From Clostridioides difficile (GTDB lineage Bacteria; Bacillota; Clostridia; Peptostreptococcales; Peptostreptococcaceae), in NCBI GenBank assembly GCA_012955965.1, contig JABBZI010000001.1:1-64000 (forward strand): a stretch of 64,000 nucleotides of DNA, read 5' to 3'. The translations under genes and the position numbers were made by a program. Each line of letters starts with the position of its first letter. The first letter of the stretch is position 1. Shown piece by piece: positions 7,780 to 16,735 of the stretch. The notes beneath the pieces are model-generated. The model did not search any database. It saw only the letters and a program-made list of their open reading frames with translations, and was not told the origin of the DNA.

Positions 7780-9693
7780 CTACTTCTCACGAGTTGTTGC
7801 AATTTCCTTGATATTAGCATCTTCTGGTTTAATGTAAGTTGGCACTAATTTTCTCATAACACTATCTATTTTTTCAATTTCTTCATTGTTAGTAATTTCT
7901 CTTAAAAGTTTTAAGTATTTTGTTATTTTTTCTCTATCAACATCTATTGGTCTACCAATAAAAATCTTTTTATGCTCTGTATCCAATAGACCTTCTTCTG
8001 ACATAAGTAGTTCTTCATATAATTTTTCTCCTGGTCTAAGACCAGAAAATTCAATTTTTATATCAACATCTGGCTCAAATCCACTGAATTTAATCAAATT
8101 TTTTGCTAAATCTAAGATTTTTACAGGCTCTCCCATATCAAGCACAAATATTTCTCCACCTTTAGCCATAGCTCCAGCTTGTATAACCAATCCTACTGCT
8201 TCTGGTATTGTCATAAAATATCTAATGATATCTGGATGTGTAACTGTAACTGGTCCACCATCTTCTATTTGCTTTTTAAAAAGTGGAATTACACTTCCAT
8301 TACTGCCAAGTACATTTCCAAATCTAACAGCAACAAATTCAGTCTCACTTTCAGCATTAATAGTCTGTATAATCATTTCAGCTGCTCTTTTAGTAGCTCC
8401 CATTATATTAGTAGGATTTACAGCCTTATCTGTAGATATAAGGACAAATTTCTTAGCTCTATATTTTGAAGACAAGCCAGCTATGTTTAAAGTCCCAAAT
8501 ATGTTATTTTTTATAGCTTCACCAGGACTTGATTCCATAAGAGGAACATGTTTATGTGCTGCTGCATGAAATACTACTTCCGGTTTATATTTATTAAATA
8601 TCTCATCCATTCTTTTTTCTTCTCTTATTGATGCTATTATAGTCTTTAAATCTAATTTATTTCTATATTTTCTAACCAATTCTTGTTGTATTGCATAAGC
8701 ATTATTTTCATAATTATCAACTATAATAAGTTCTTTAGGATTAAATCCTGCAATCTGTCTGCAAAGCTCTGAACCAATTGAGCCTCCGCCTCCAGTTATT
8801 AGAATTACTTTTCCTTCAATATAATTACTTATCTCTCTTAAATTTGTTTTTATTGGCTCTCTCCCCAATAAATCTTCTATATCTACTTCTCTAATCTGTT
8901 TTATATCGACTTTTCCATCTATAATTTCGTAAATTCCTGGTATTGTCTTTATTTTACAGTTAGTATTTTTACACATATCAATAATTTCTTTTTTTCTATG
9001 TTTTTCTATATTTGCAATTGAAAAGATTATTTCATCTATATTGTATTTTTCGACTACATCTTTTACATTTGAAGTTGTCCCTACAATCTTGACATTATGA
9101 ATTATTCTTCCAACTTTATTTTCGTCATCATCAATTATAGCCACTGCTACCTTTTTAAGTTCTGGATTCCTTTTTAGCTCCTGTATAACCATTTCGCCAG
9201 CATCTCCTGCTCCAATTATAAGGATATTTGAAACCTTTCCTCTGGAATATGTCTTATTCAGGACTATTCTTATAGCTCTGTATGCTATTCTCGCACCACT
9301 TGTAAACATTATAATAAATATTGTATTTAATACATAAAACATTATGGGATAATCAAAGCCTAATAATTTATTGATTATATAAGCTGGTATTAAATAAGCT
9401 AAAGTTGCAATAAAAATAGAGATAATTTCTTCTTCTCCTGCATATCTCCATAATGTGTTGTAACACTTAAATAATCTAAATGATACTATATGAAGTACAA
9501 TATATATACAAACTGAAATTATTACATCATTAATAGTGAATACATTTAAATTACCTGTCAAACTCAAAGACATTCGAAATGCTACTAGCACGCTACAAAT
9601 ATCTAGAATTAATAATGTTAATTGTCTAAATTTATATTTCTTAAAAAGCTTATCAAAAAAGCTTTCTTTCTCTAAATCTATACCTTCTCGCAT
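7780..9693 (-). CDS. Membrane nucleotide-sugar dehydratase/epimerase (CapD/PglF type)
   Basis: A 637-residue protein of the UDP-GlcNAc 4,6-dehydratase-like family. The N-terminal third has four or five membrane helices (about 10-135). A first nucleotide-binding fold follows with GAGDAGE near 160, then a short-chain dehydrogenase domain with GGGGSIGSE near 300 and MGATKRAAE near 430, matching long-chain CapD/WbpM/PglF enzymes. It probably modifies UDP-GlcNAc at C4/C6 or epimerises it to supply an amino sugar. I place the start at the ATG at 9693, which has GGAGGG nine bases upstream, rather than the further upstream TTG. It is the last gene of the PSII block; no terminator is seen before the next gene. 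Confidence 0.88.
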   Translation of the reverse strand: MREGIDLEKESFFDKLFKKYKFRQLTLLILDICSVLVAFRMSLSLTGNLNVFTINDVIISVCIYIVLHIVSFRLFKCYNTLWRYAGEEEIISIFIATLAYLIPAYIINKLLGFDYPIMFYVLNTIFIIMFTSGARIAYRAIRIVLNKTYSRGKVSNILIIGAGDAGEMVIQELKRNPELKKVAVAIIDDDENKVGRIIHNVKIVGTTSNVKDVVEKYNIDEIIFSIANIEKHRKKEIIDMCKNTNCKIKTIPGIYEIIDGKVDIKQIREVDIEDLLGREPIKTNLREISNYIEGKVILITGGGGSIGSELCRQIAGFNPKELIIVDNYENNAYAIQQELVRKYRNKLDLKTIIASIREEKRMDEIFNKYKPEVVFHAAAHKHVPLMESSPGEAIKNNIFGTLNIAGLSSKYRAKKFVLISTDKAVNPTNIMGATKRAAEMIIQTINAESETEFVAVRFGNVLGSNGSVIPLFKKQIEDGGPVTVTHPDIIRYFMTIPEAVGLVIQAGAMAKGGEIFVLDMGEPVKILDLAKNLIKFSGFEPDVDIKIEFSGLRPGEKLYEELLMSEEGLLDTEHKKIFIGRPIDVDREKITKYLKLLREITNNEEIEKIDSVMRKLVPTYIKPEDANIKEIATTREK

Positions 9694-9713
9694 AACTAGA
9701 AGCCCTCCATTAA

Positions 9714-9765
9714 ACAGCAAAAGCTACGCACCTAAGCATAGCCAACAACATCTATCTTTTGCTGT
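9714..9765 (-). repeat. Inverted repeat / nested hairpin in an intercistronic gap
   Basis: A perfect 10-bp inverted repeat, ACAGCAAAAG/CTTTTGCTGT, encloses a second stem CTATGC/GCGTAG that pairs only in minus-strand RNA because it uses a G-U pair. The two stems would stack directly. It sits between the GT4 stop and the ribosome site of the dehydratase gene. It could be an RNA processing or attenuation element inside the operon. Confidence 0.5.
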
Positions 9766-9776
9766 ATTTTTTAATT

Positions 9777-10868
9777 TTATTTTTTATGTTTATCCAATAT
9801 AGAGTCATAAATTTTTTCTATATCATTAAAGTTTAGATTAACTTCATAATTTTCTTTAACAAACTGACGTCCTTTTGTACCCATACTAAGTCTAAGTTCA
9901 TCATCTTCCATTAATTTTACTATCGCATTTTTTATTTCTTCTGGTTGTTTTGGTTCTACAATTAAACCAGTTTCATTTTCCCATACAGACTCTGGATGTC
10001 CACCTACATTTGTAACTATGACAGGTACTTGACAGGCTTCTGATTCTATAGCTGCCACACCAAATCCCTCTCTTAAAGAAGGAAATACAGTTACATCAAA
10101 AGAATTAAAGGTCTTACTGACATTCTCAGGAGATATTCTTCCTAAAAACTGAACATCGTCTTCTATACCTAACTCCTTAGTTAAATTCATTAGATTGTCC
10201 ATTTGGCTACCAGAGCCACCTATTTTAAGAATTATTTTCTTCTCTTTATATTCATCTTTCAACATCTTAAATGCCTGTATTAAATATTCTATTCCGTATT
10301 TTTTTTCTAAGCTCTTTATAATTCCTATTACAAAAGCATCTTCTTTTTCTACTTCCATAGGTTTAAATCTATCCATATCTACTCCGAAAAAGGTTACATC
10401 TACATGTTTTGCTGTATATTTATTAGCCTCTTTAGCCATATCCCTACTATTTGAAAAAATATAGTCTGCTTTTCTAAAGTTATGCTTTATAATTTGTTTT
10501 TGTATAAAACCATTGTTGGGGAAATCATAAATATCAGTACCCCAAACAGAAATAATATATGGATGATACCCAAGTAAACTTCCTATAAATCCATAACTAC
10601 TTGCATACTGTGCATGTAATATATCTGGCTTTATTTCATTCACTAGCTTCTTTATTTTTTTTATTGAGCCTAGGTATCCTGTTTTTTTAGAAATATTTTC
10701 ATTTTTTAGCTCTTCTACATTAGAACCAAAGTCATAAATTTGTATACCTTCCATGTGACCTCCATTTAGAGAGATTACATGAATGTCATATCCTTTATTC
10801 TTAAAAAAACTACACCATTTTAAAGTATGAGGATTTGACCCATCAGCTAAATAACAAACAGTCTTCAT
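9777..10868 (-). CDS. GT4 family glycosyltransferase
   Basis: A 363-residue GT-B fold glycosyltransferase, cytosolic side of the membrane. The N-terminal half starts with KTVCYLADGSNPHTLKW. The C-terminal half has the GT4 donor-site signature SLREGFGVAAIESEACQVPVIVTNVGGHPE (about residues 256-285), with the retaining-enzyme E-x7-E arrangement. It would add one sugar to the lipid-linked PSII repeat. A GGAAGG ribosome site precedes the ATG, five bases after the UDP-sugar dehydrogenase stop, so the two are translated from one transcript. Donor and acceptor cannot be told from sequence. Confidence 0.88.
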   Translation of the reverse strand: MKTVCYLADGSNPHTLKWCSFFKNKGYDIHVISLNGGHMEGIQIYDFGSNVEELKNENISKKTGYLGSIKKIKKLVNEIKPDILHAQYASSYGFIGSLLGYHPYIISVWGTDIYDFPNNGFIQKQIIKHNFRKADYIFSNSRDMAKEANKYTAKHVDVTFFGVDMDRFKPMEVEKEDAFVIGIIKSLEKKYGIEYLIQAFKMLKDEYKEKKIILKIGGSGSQMDNLMNLTKELGIEDDVQFLGRISPENVSKTFNSFDVTVFPSLREGFGVAAIESEACQVPVIVTNVGGHPESVWENETGLIVEPKQPEEIKNAIVKLMEDDELRLSMGTKGRQFVKENYEVNLNFNDIEKIYDSILDKHKK

Positions 10869-10873
10869 AATAT

Positions 10874-12169
10874 TTACCTTCCTATCGAATAATACTCAAT
10901 CCCAAGTTCTTCCATATCTTTAATCTTGTAACAGTTTCTTCCGTCAAGAACTAGAGGATTTTTCATCTTTTCCTTATACTTATGTATATCATAATTTAGG
11001 ACATCTTTCCATTCTGTCATTATAAAACATATCTCTGCATCTTCTATTGTATCATCTATAGAATTGGCATAAAGTATAGAATCGCCAAATATTTTCTTAG
11101 TATTGTTGACACCAATTGGGTCATATACTGTTACTCTTGCTCCTCTTTCAAGCAAATATTTTATATTCGGTATAGATGGTGCTTCCCTTATATCATCAGT
11201 ATCTGGTTTAAAAGTCAGACCTAATACAGCAACCTTCATATCTTGAAAACTCTCAACTAATTTTGATGCTTTTCTAACTAATTTAAGCTTTTGACTTTCA
11301 TTAACTTCTATTGCAGCCTTTACTGTTTTTAGTTCATAGCCATTATGTTCAGATAACCAATGAAGTGCTTTTGTATCTTTTGGGAAACAAGAACCTCCAT
11401 ACCCTATACCTGCCTTTAAAAACTTACTTCCAATTCTATCATCATAACTCATTCCTAAAGCCACATCTTCTACATTAGCTCCAGCTATTTCACAAAGATT
11501 TGCAATATCATTCATAAATGATATTTTAAGTGCCAAGAAATTATTTGATGCGTACTTTATCATTTCAGCACTATTTCTATTTGTAACTATTATAGGTTGA
11601 TTAAAAGGCTCATAAATTTTCTGTAATATGTCTCTAGCCCATTCACTTTCTACACCTATAACAATTCTTGAAGCATGTAAAGTATCTCTTACTGCTGTCC
11701 CTTGTGACAAAAACTCTGGATTAGATGCCAATTCTATTTTCACATCATTTTTTAAATTTCTACTTATATAATCTTCTATTTCTTCATTTGTACCAATTGG
11801 TACTGTAGATTTTATTACCACTAGAGTATCTTTCGTTACAGTTTCAGCTATTTGCTTTGCAACTGCCTTTATATAATCTAAATTAGCTGAACCATCACTT
11901 CTCTCTGGCGTGCCTACAGCTATTAATATTACATCTACATCTTCATAAGCTTTTTTATAGTCAGTAGTGTAGTCTATTCTTCCTCTATTGTAATTTTTAA
12001 CCATAAGTTCTTCTAGGCCTTCTTCATATATAGGAGCTATTCCTAGCTTCATTGATTTAACCTTTTGCTCGTCTACATCAACACAAATTATATTCTTATT
12101 ACCTACTTCTGCTAGACAAACACCTGTAACCAATCCTACATATCCAGTCCCAGCTATAGCTATTTTCAT
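10874..12169 (-). CDS. tuaD: UDP-glucose 6-dehydrogenase
   Basis: A 431-residue UDP-glucose/GDP-mannose dehydrogenase that oxidises UDP-glucose to UDP-glucuronate with two NAD+. The N-terminal NAD fold begins KIAIAGTGYVG, and the catalytic cysteine is in GYGGSCFPKDT (about residue 260). The C-terminal UDP-binding domain contains FKPDTDDIREAPS. I start it at the ATG at 12169, which has GGAGGT upstream; the 22 codons before it lack a ribosome site. It is inside the PSII operon. The published PSII repeat, as I know it, has no uronic acid, so its product must have another use or PSII differs here. Symbol tuaD/ugd is by family. Confidence 0.9.
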   Translation of the reverse strand: MKIAIAGTGYVGLVTGVCLAEVGNKNIICVDVDEQKVKSMKLGIAPIYEEGLEELMVKNYNRGRIDYTTDYKKAYEDVDVILIAVGTPERSDGSANLDYIKAVAKQIAETVTKDTLVVIKSTVPIGTNEEIEDYISRNLKNDVKIELASNPEFLSQGTAVRDTLHASRIVIGVESEWARDILQKIYEPFNQPIIVTNRNSAEMIKYASNNFLALKISFMNDIANLCEIAGANVEDVALGMSYDDRIGSKFLKAGIGYGGSCFPKDTKALHWLSEHNGYELKTVKAAIEVNESQKLKLVRKASKLVESFQDMKVAVLGLTFKPDTDDIREAPSIPNIKYLLERGARVTVYDPIGVNNTKKIFGDSILYANSIDDTIEDAEICFIMTEWKDVLNYDIHKYKEKMKNPLVLDGRNCYKIKDMEELGIEYYSIGR

Positions 12170-12195
12170 TATTTTTACCTCCAAGTATATAAAAC

Positions 12196-12948
12196 TTATA
12201 CTCTCTTCTTGATAGCATTGAAAACATAAAAACAAAATACATATAGACTTTTTGGTAAACTTAAATTTTCAACATTTCTATAAGTATTCCAAGTTCTCTT
12301 TAATGCTTTTATTTTATTACTAGATATAGAATTTCCAACTAATCTGTAATTTACTAAATCTTCATAAATACCATACGCATACTCTTCTTTTTTAAGTAAT
12401 TGTAACCAAGTTGCAGTATCTTGTCCTCTTCTTACCAAAGGCATATTAAATTCGCCTACGATATTCTTATCAATGACTACAGTAGAGCACCCTATTATAG
12501 TATTTCTAAGTAACCCTTCATAATCAATCTTTTTAGGAGCTCTTGCAACTTTACTTGTTTTTGTTCCATCTTCTCTCATATATCTATAAGATGTAAAAGA
12601 AAATCCGATATTTTCTTTTAACATATATCCTATCTGAATTTCTAACTTTTTACTATCCCATAAATCATCACTATCTATAAATGCAATAAATCGACCTTCC
12701 GCATTTTTAATTCCTACATTCCTAGATACTGCAGCTCCAGAATTTTTTTCAAGCTTTATATATTTTATTCTAGCATCTTCTTTTTGAAAACTTTTTATAA
12801 TTTCACTTGAATTGTCCTTAGAACAATCATCCACTAATAAAAGCTGCCAATTTTTATAAGTTTGATTTTGGATTGACTTTATTGTCTCTGATAAAAACTC
12901 TTCTGAATTATATACAGGAGTAATTATCGATACTAAAGGCTCATTCAT
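12196..12948 (-). CDS. GT2 family glycosyltransferase
   Basis: A 250-residue inverting GT-A glycosyltransferase. It opens PLVSIITPVYNSEEFL and has the DDCSKDNS nucleotide-binding stretch and the metal-binding FIDSDDLWD near residue 95. No membrane segment is obvious. It is clearly paralogous to the GT2 at 13926-14675, sharing the AFxDSDDxW, SFTSY, GCxTVVIDK and TWNxYRNxE segments across the whole length, so the two may add similar sugars. The start used is the ATG at 12948, preceded by GGAGAG. Part of the PSII operon. Confidence 0.88.
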   Translation of the reverse strand: MNEPLVSIITPVYNSEEFLSETIKSIQNQTYKNWQLLLVDDCSKDNSSEIIKSFQKEDARIKYIKLEKNSGAAVSRNVGIKNAEGRFIAFIDSDDLWDSKKLEIQIGYMLKENIGFSFTSYRYMREDGTKTSKVARAPKKIDYEGLLRNTIIGCSTVVIDKNIVGEFNMPLVRRGQDTATWLQLLKKEEYAYGIYEDLVNYRLVGNSISSNKIKALKRTWNTYRNVENLSLPKSLYVFCFYVFNAIKKRV

Positions 12949-12995
12949 ATTTTTACTCTCCTTATATAGCAACTAGCAGTACTATACCAACAAGT

Positions 12996-13904
12996 TTACT
13001 TAGATACTAATTTTCTTTGTCCAATATATTTGTAATATCCTAATGGGAATAATACTAAATACAACAATTTATCAGATATTTTATTGATTTCTCCAAAATA
13101 ATGGCTATCGGACAACAATGAATATCTAGCTAAATTTATGTAATTTTTTATCCACATATATGGATATTTACCTAAAGGATATGTATTTTGATTTATCAAA
13201 TATAAAAATTCTAACGCTCTACCTCTTAACGAATTTTTACTTAAGATATTTTTTGTTAAACCATCATCCAAATAATCTCTTATTATCATAGGCTTGTTTA
13301 CACATTTAACTTTATAGTATTTAGACATTTCATTCCATACTACACTTTCTGGTAAAAATCTCACTTCTTTTCTTTCTGGAAAAGGAAATTTTATAAGTTC
13401 ATCAGTTACAAATACTATACTTTTATCTCCCTTAACACCGTACTTAAAATATAGGTCTGCAAAGTGACATATTTTCTTATCTTCAGGCATTTCTGTCCCT
13501 ATTAAATCTCCACTTGGGTATACACAAAGTCCAACAACTCCACTAAATCCTTCTTTATTCTCTACAGAATTCCATTCATTATTAGCAATTTCAAGAGAAT
13601 CTTTAATTAAACCATCATCACTATCTACAATGAAAAATAGCTCTCCATCTGCATTTTTTACACCTAGATTTATTGCAGTATGTTTTCCTCCATTTTCTTT
13701 GTATATATATCTTATATTTAATTTATTTTCTGATATAAATTTTTCAACTAATTCTTTAGTACCATCTTCACTTCCATCATCAACAATCAGCCATTCAAAA
13801 TCATTGAAATCATAAGTTTGAGCTTTTAAATCATTGTACAAATTTTCAAGTAAATGAGCTCTATTATATGTTGGAGTAAATACAGTAAATTTATATTTAT
13901 ACAT
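12996..13904 (-). CDS. GT2 family glycosyltransferase
   Basis: A 302-residue GT2 glycosyltransferase. It opens KFTVFTPTYNRAHLL, has LIVDDGSEDGT near residue 40 and a FIVDSDDG metal site near residue 95. The C-terminal third (FLYLINQNTYPLGKYPYMW onward) is hydrophobic and probably lies on the membrane, but no clear spanning helix is visible. AGAGAGGAAG precedes the ATG. It is distinct from its two GT2 neighbours and presumably adds a different residue of the PSII repeat unit. Gaps to neighbours are 21 and 47 nt, consistent with one operon. Confidence 0.88.
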   Translation of the reverse strand: MYKYKFTVFTPTYNRAHLLENLYNDLKAQTYDFNDFEWLIVDDGSEDGTKELVEKFISENKLNIRYIYKENGGKHTAINLGVKNADGELFFIVDSDDGLIKDSLEIANNEWNSVENKEGFSGVVGLCVYPSGDLIGTEMPEDKKICHFADLYFKYGVKGDKSIVFVTDELIKFPFPERKEVRFLPESVVWNEMSKYYKVKCVNKPMIIRDYLDDGLTKNILSKNSLRGRALEFLYLINQNTYPLGKYPYMWIKNYINLARYSLLSDSHYFGEINKISDKLLYLVLFPLGYYKYIGQRKLVSK

Positions 13905-13925
13905 TAATTAAATCTTCCTCTCTAT

Positions 13926-14675
13926 CTAACTTTTTTTGATTCCATTTATTCCATAATTAATAAAGTAGTATACAGCTTTGTATAGAGGTATTTTTTCTAT
14001 ATTTCTATATATATTCCAAGTCCACATGGCAGCTTTTATTTTATTACCACTTAGTGAATTACTAGACTTTCTATATAATGCTAAAACTTCGTTTATTCCG
14101 TGGGCAATATGCCCTCTTTTCAATATAGATAACCATAAAACATAATCTTCATGTCTTACACCACTCATTTTTATTTCAAAATCTAGCTTAGACTTATCTA
14201 TTACAACAGTAAGACATCCTAAGATATTTCCTTTTAATAATCTTCTATAATCTACATTAGGTGGTACTTTTATTACCTTGTTTAATTTTTTGTCATTTTC
14301 ATCCATCAGTTCATATGAAGTAAATGATATTACATAATCATTTTCTAACATAAAGTTTACTTGTTTTTCTAATTTACTACTATTCCACTGGTCATCACTA
14401 TCTAAAAAAGCTATAAATTGTCCTGTTGCCTTGCTTAGTGCTAAATTTCTAGCATTAGAGACACCCTTATTAGTCTCAGTCTTTATACATTTTATTCTGC
14501 TATCCTGTTGCATATAAGATTTGACTATATTAGGACTATTATCTGTTGAGCAATCATCAATAATTAACATTTCCCATTCTTGATAAGTTTGGTTTAATAC
14601 TGATTTTATGGTTGCTTCAATAAATTTTTCAGAATTATACATGGGAGTAATTATAGATACTAAATTCTTCTTCAT
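13926..14675 (-). CDS. GT2 family glycosyltransferase
   Basis: A 249-residue GT2 enzyme opening NLVSIITPMYNSEKFI, with IIDDCSTDNSP and FLDSDDQWNSSK as donor and metal sites. It is a paralogue of the GT2 at 12196-12948. The PSII repeat contains two GalNAc and three glucose residues, so a pair of duplicated transferases fits repeated residues, but which sugar each adds is inference. It follows the TagB/TagF-like gene by 28 nt and precedes another GT2 gene. Confidence 0.88.
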   Translation of the reverse strand: MKKNLVSIITPMYNSEKFIEATIKSVLNQTYQEWEMLIIDDCSTDNSPNIVKSYMQQDSRIKCIKTETNKGVSNARNLALSKATGQFIAFLDSDDQWNSSKLEKQVNFMLENDYVISFTSYELMDENDKKLNKVIKVPPNVDYRRLLKGNILGCLTVVIDKSKLDFEIKMSGVRHEDYVLWLSILKRGHIAHGINEVLALYRKSSNSLSGNKIKAAMWTWNIYRNIEKIPLYKAVYYFINYGINGIKKS

Positions 14676-14703
14676 ATTACCTTCCTCATCATTTATAAAA
14701 TAT

Positions 14704-15879
14704 TTATTTAATTTTACTTATTACACAATCATATATCCTCTTGCAGTTCTTATTGTCATTATATCTGAAAAACTTATTTCTCTCATTTTTTTGGTTATCC
14801 ATAACCTCAAAATTATTTTCAATAATATCAATAAGTTTATTCACAGCTTCATCATTATTATAAGCTAAAGACCCAAACATTTCGCCTTTCAAATCTATAT
14901 ATGAATCAACTTTTTCCATATATTCCTCCAAATCAAATTGGTAAAACAGTATAGGTCTATTCATATATAAAAAGTCTATAGCTACACTTGAATAATCAGT
15001 TATATTTGCAGCTGATTTTCTAATTTCATTTGCTAGAGTTACTCCTTTGTCTAAAAACACAATTCGTTTTCCCGTTATATTCTCTTTTATGTCATCTATA
15101 AACTCATGCATAAGATGATGCATATAAATTTTTACATTTATATCTTTCTCATCTAGTATTTTATTTAACTTACCATCATTCAAGAAATTCATTATATTTT
15201 TAAAATAATCTGTGTCTGTAAATTTTCCTGAACTAAATTTTATCCAATCTCTCCATGTAGGAGTATATAATATATCTCGTGTTTGTGCAACTTCATTTGT
15301 TGGTAAATTGTCATATCTTGCATTTCCAATTATATAAACTGAGTCATCTAACATTCCCCAATCATTTACCATAACATTTCTTTCAAACTCAGAACTTGCT
15401 GTAACTATATTATAGCTTTTATATAGGTCATCTATAATATTTTTAAATTTTTTATTCATTGGTTTTCTCTTTTTGAAACTTATAGTCCCATGATTTAAGA
15501 ACACTTTTACCGTCTTTTTATGAAAATAATTAAGAACAGGTACAGCAAAATTATATGGTGCTATATCTGCTGATGGCGCATGTGAAAATACTATAGCTTT
15601 TGAATTGTAATAATATAGATAGTTTTCTACACTTCCTCTTATTAATTTTTTGCCTGGAATTTTATCAAATACTTTACTGTCTTTATTTACTACCCAATAA
15701 GTTTCTACATCATTGTGTTCTTTCAACATATACTCATAAAAAAACTTTGCATTATCATTGTATATATCTCCTGAATGTCCACCTACAAGCCAGATATTTC
15801 TACCATTAAATTTATGCTTACTAAATGGATACATAAAAAAAGCCAAAAGCATATTTATTAAAAATTTAACCTTGTCCAT
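14704..15879 (-). CDS. CDP-glycerol glycerophosphotransferase-like (TagB/TagF family)
   Basis: A 391-residue protein matching the Glyphos_transf family. Visible are the N-terminal hydrophobic/amphipathic stretch (KVKFLINMLLAFFMYPFS), WLVGGHSG, LNHGTISFKKRKP, YTPTWRD and the C-terminal NITDYSSVAIDFLYMNRP, which carries the conserved acidic and serine residues of teichoic acid polymerases. Family members transfer phosphate-linked units from CDP-glycerol. PSII repeats are joined by a phosphodiester to mannose, so this enzyme is a candidate for making a phosphate linkage, possibly with a different donor (inference). I use the ATG at 15879 because GAGGATGG precedes it; an ATG at 15894 overlaps the upstream stop but lacks a ribosome site. 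Confidence 0.85.
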   Translation of the reverse strand: MDKVKFLINMLLAFFMYPFSKHKFNGRNIWLVGGHSGDIYNDNAKFFYEYMLKEHNDVETYWVVNKDSKVFDKIPGKKLIRGSVENYLYYYNSKAIVFSHAPSADIAPYNFAVPVLNYFHKKTVKVFLNHGTISFKKRKPMNKKFKNIIDDLYKSYNIVTASSEFERNVMVNDWGMLDDSVYIIGNARYDNLPTNEVAQTRDILYTPTWRDWIKFSSGKFTDTDYFKNIMNFLNDGKLNKILDEKDINVKIYMHHLMHEFIDDIKENITGKRIVFLDKGVTLANEIRKSAANITDYSSVAIDFLYMNRPILFYQFDLEEYMEKVDSYIDLKGEMFGSLAYNNDEAVNKLIDIIENNFEVMDNQKNERNKFFRYNDNKNCKRIYDCVISKIK

Positions 15880-15893
15880 AAACACCATCCTCA

Positions 15894-16733
15894 TTATAAC
15901 TTATACTGTCTAAATCCATTAATTCTTCCTTTTATAGTGGCACTATGATAATCTCTGTTGGAACTCAATATAAGACCGCCTATATTTCTTATAAGTTTTG
16001 ATGCCATAACCTTTACAAACTTATAATTCTTTCTATAGACTATTTCTTTTTTACAAAGTGCTCCAAAACCTCTTCCATAGTTATAATCTTTTTGATACTT
16101 TTCTTTAGATTTAGAATGTTTTTTGGCAGGATGGTAAATTATATCATCTCCAAAGTATTTTCCTTTAAAGCCTAAACTCAATAAATTTAAAACATAATCT
16201 ATCTCTTCCCCAGCACCAAATTCTCCACCAACACCTAATTTTTCATCAAATCTTGTATATTCTTTATCTTCAAAATCAATAAAAAAAGTTATAGATGTTA
16301 TAGTATTTAAAACGTTGGAACTTGTAATATCACAAGTTCCATCCGCCATTTTTTTAAATGCATCAACCTTATTTGCATCCATAGTCTTGCAACTGTATAT
16401 TTTATATTCTTTATTTTGATTAAAGAAATTTATAACTTTTTCTAACGTATCATTTTCGTAAACACAGTCATCATCAGGGAAACCTATAATTTGACCTTTA
16501 GCGTTATTTATTCCTACATTTCTGTTATAACTTAACCCCAGCTTATCGCTTTTTATATACTTTATATCTAACTTATCAATGTATTTGTCAACTATTTCCT
16601 TAACTTTGTTATTATCATTTTGATCTACTACTATAAGTTCAAAGTTTTTGTAAGTTTGACTTTCTAAACTGTCCATAAGTAAGTATATATCATCATATCT
16701 ATTTAATGTTGGCATTATTAATGATATTAACAT
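15894..16733 (-). CDS. GT2 family glycosyltransferase
   Basis: A 279-residue GT2 enzyme opening LISLIMPTLNRYDDIY, with IVVDQNDNNK and the metal site GFPDDDCVYEND. It uses a DDD form in place of DSDD, seen in rhamnosyl/galactosyl-type GT2 subfamilies. The stop overlaps the next frame by one base (TAATG). It follows the polymerase gene by two bases, so translation of the two is probably coupled. Sugar specificity unknown. Confidence 0.87.
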   Translation of the reverse strand: MLISLIMPTLNRYDDIYLLMDSLESQTYKNFELIVVDQNDNNKVKEIVDKYIDKLDIKYIKSDKLGLSYNRNVGINNAKGQIIGFPDDDCVYENDTLEKVINFFNQNKEYKIYSCKTMDANKVDAFKKMADGTCDITSSNVLNTITSITFFIDFEDKEYTRFDEKLGVGGEFGAGEEIDYVLNLLSLGFKGKYFGDDIIYHPAKKHSKSKEKYQKDYNYGRGFGALCKKEIVYRKNYKFVKVMASKLIRNIGGLILSSNRDYHSATIKGRINGFRQYKL

Positions 16734-16735
16734 TA

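Noticed and set aside
7886..8569. Rightward open frame of 227 codons opposite the dehydratase gene
   Set aside because: Antisense shadow of conserved NAD-binding domain; hydrophobic nonsense product without start signals.
9694..9720. Upstream TTG at 9720 as the start of the dehydratase gene
   Set aside because: It would put the GGAGGG ribosome site inside the coding region; the ATG at 9693 is correctly spaced from it.
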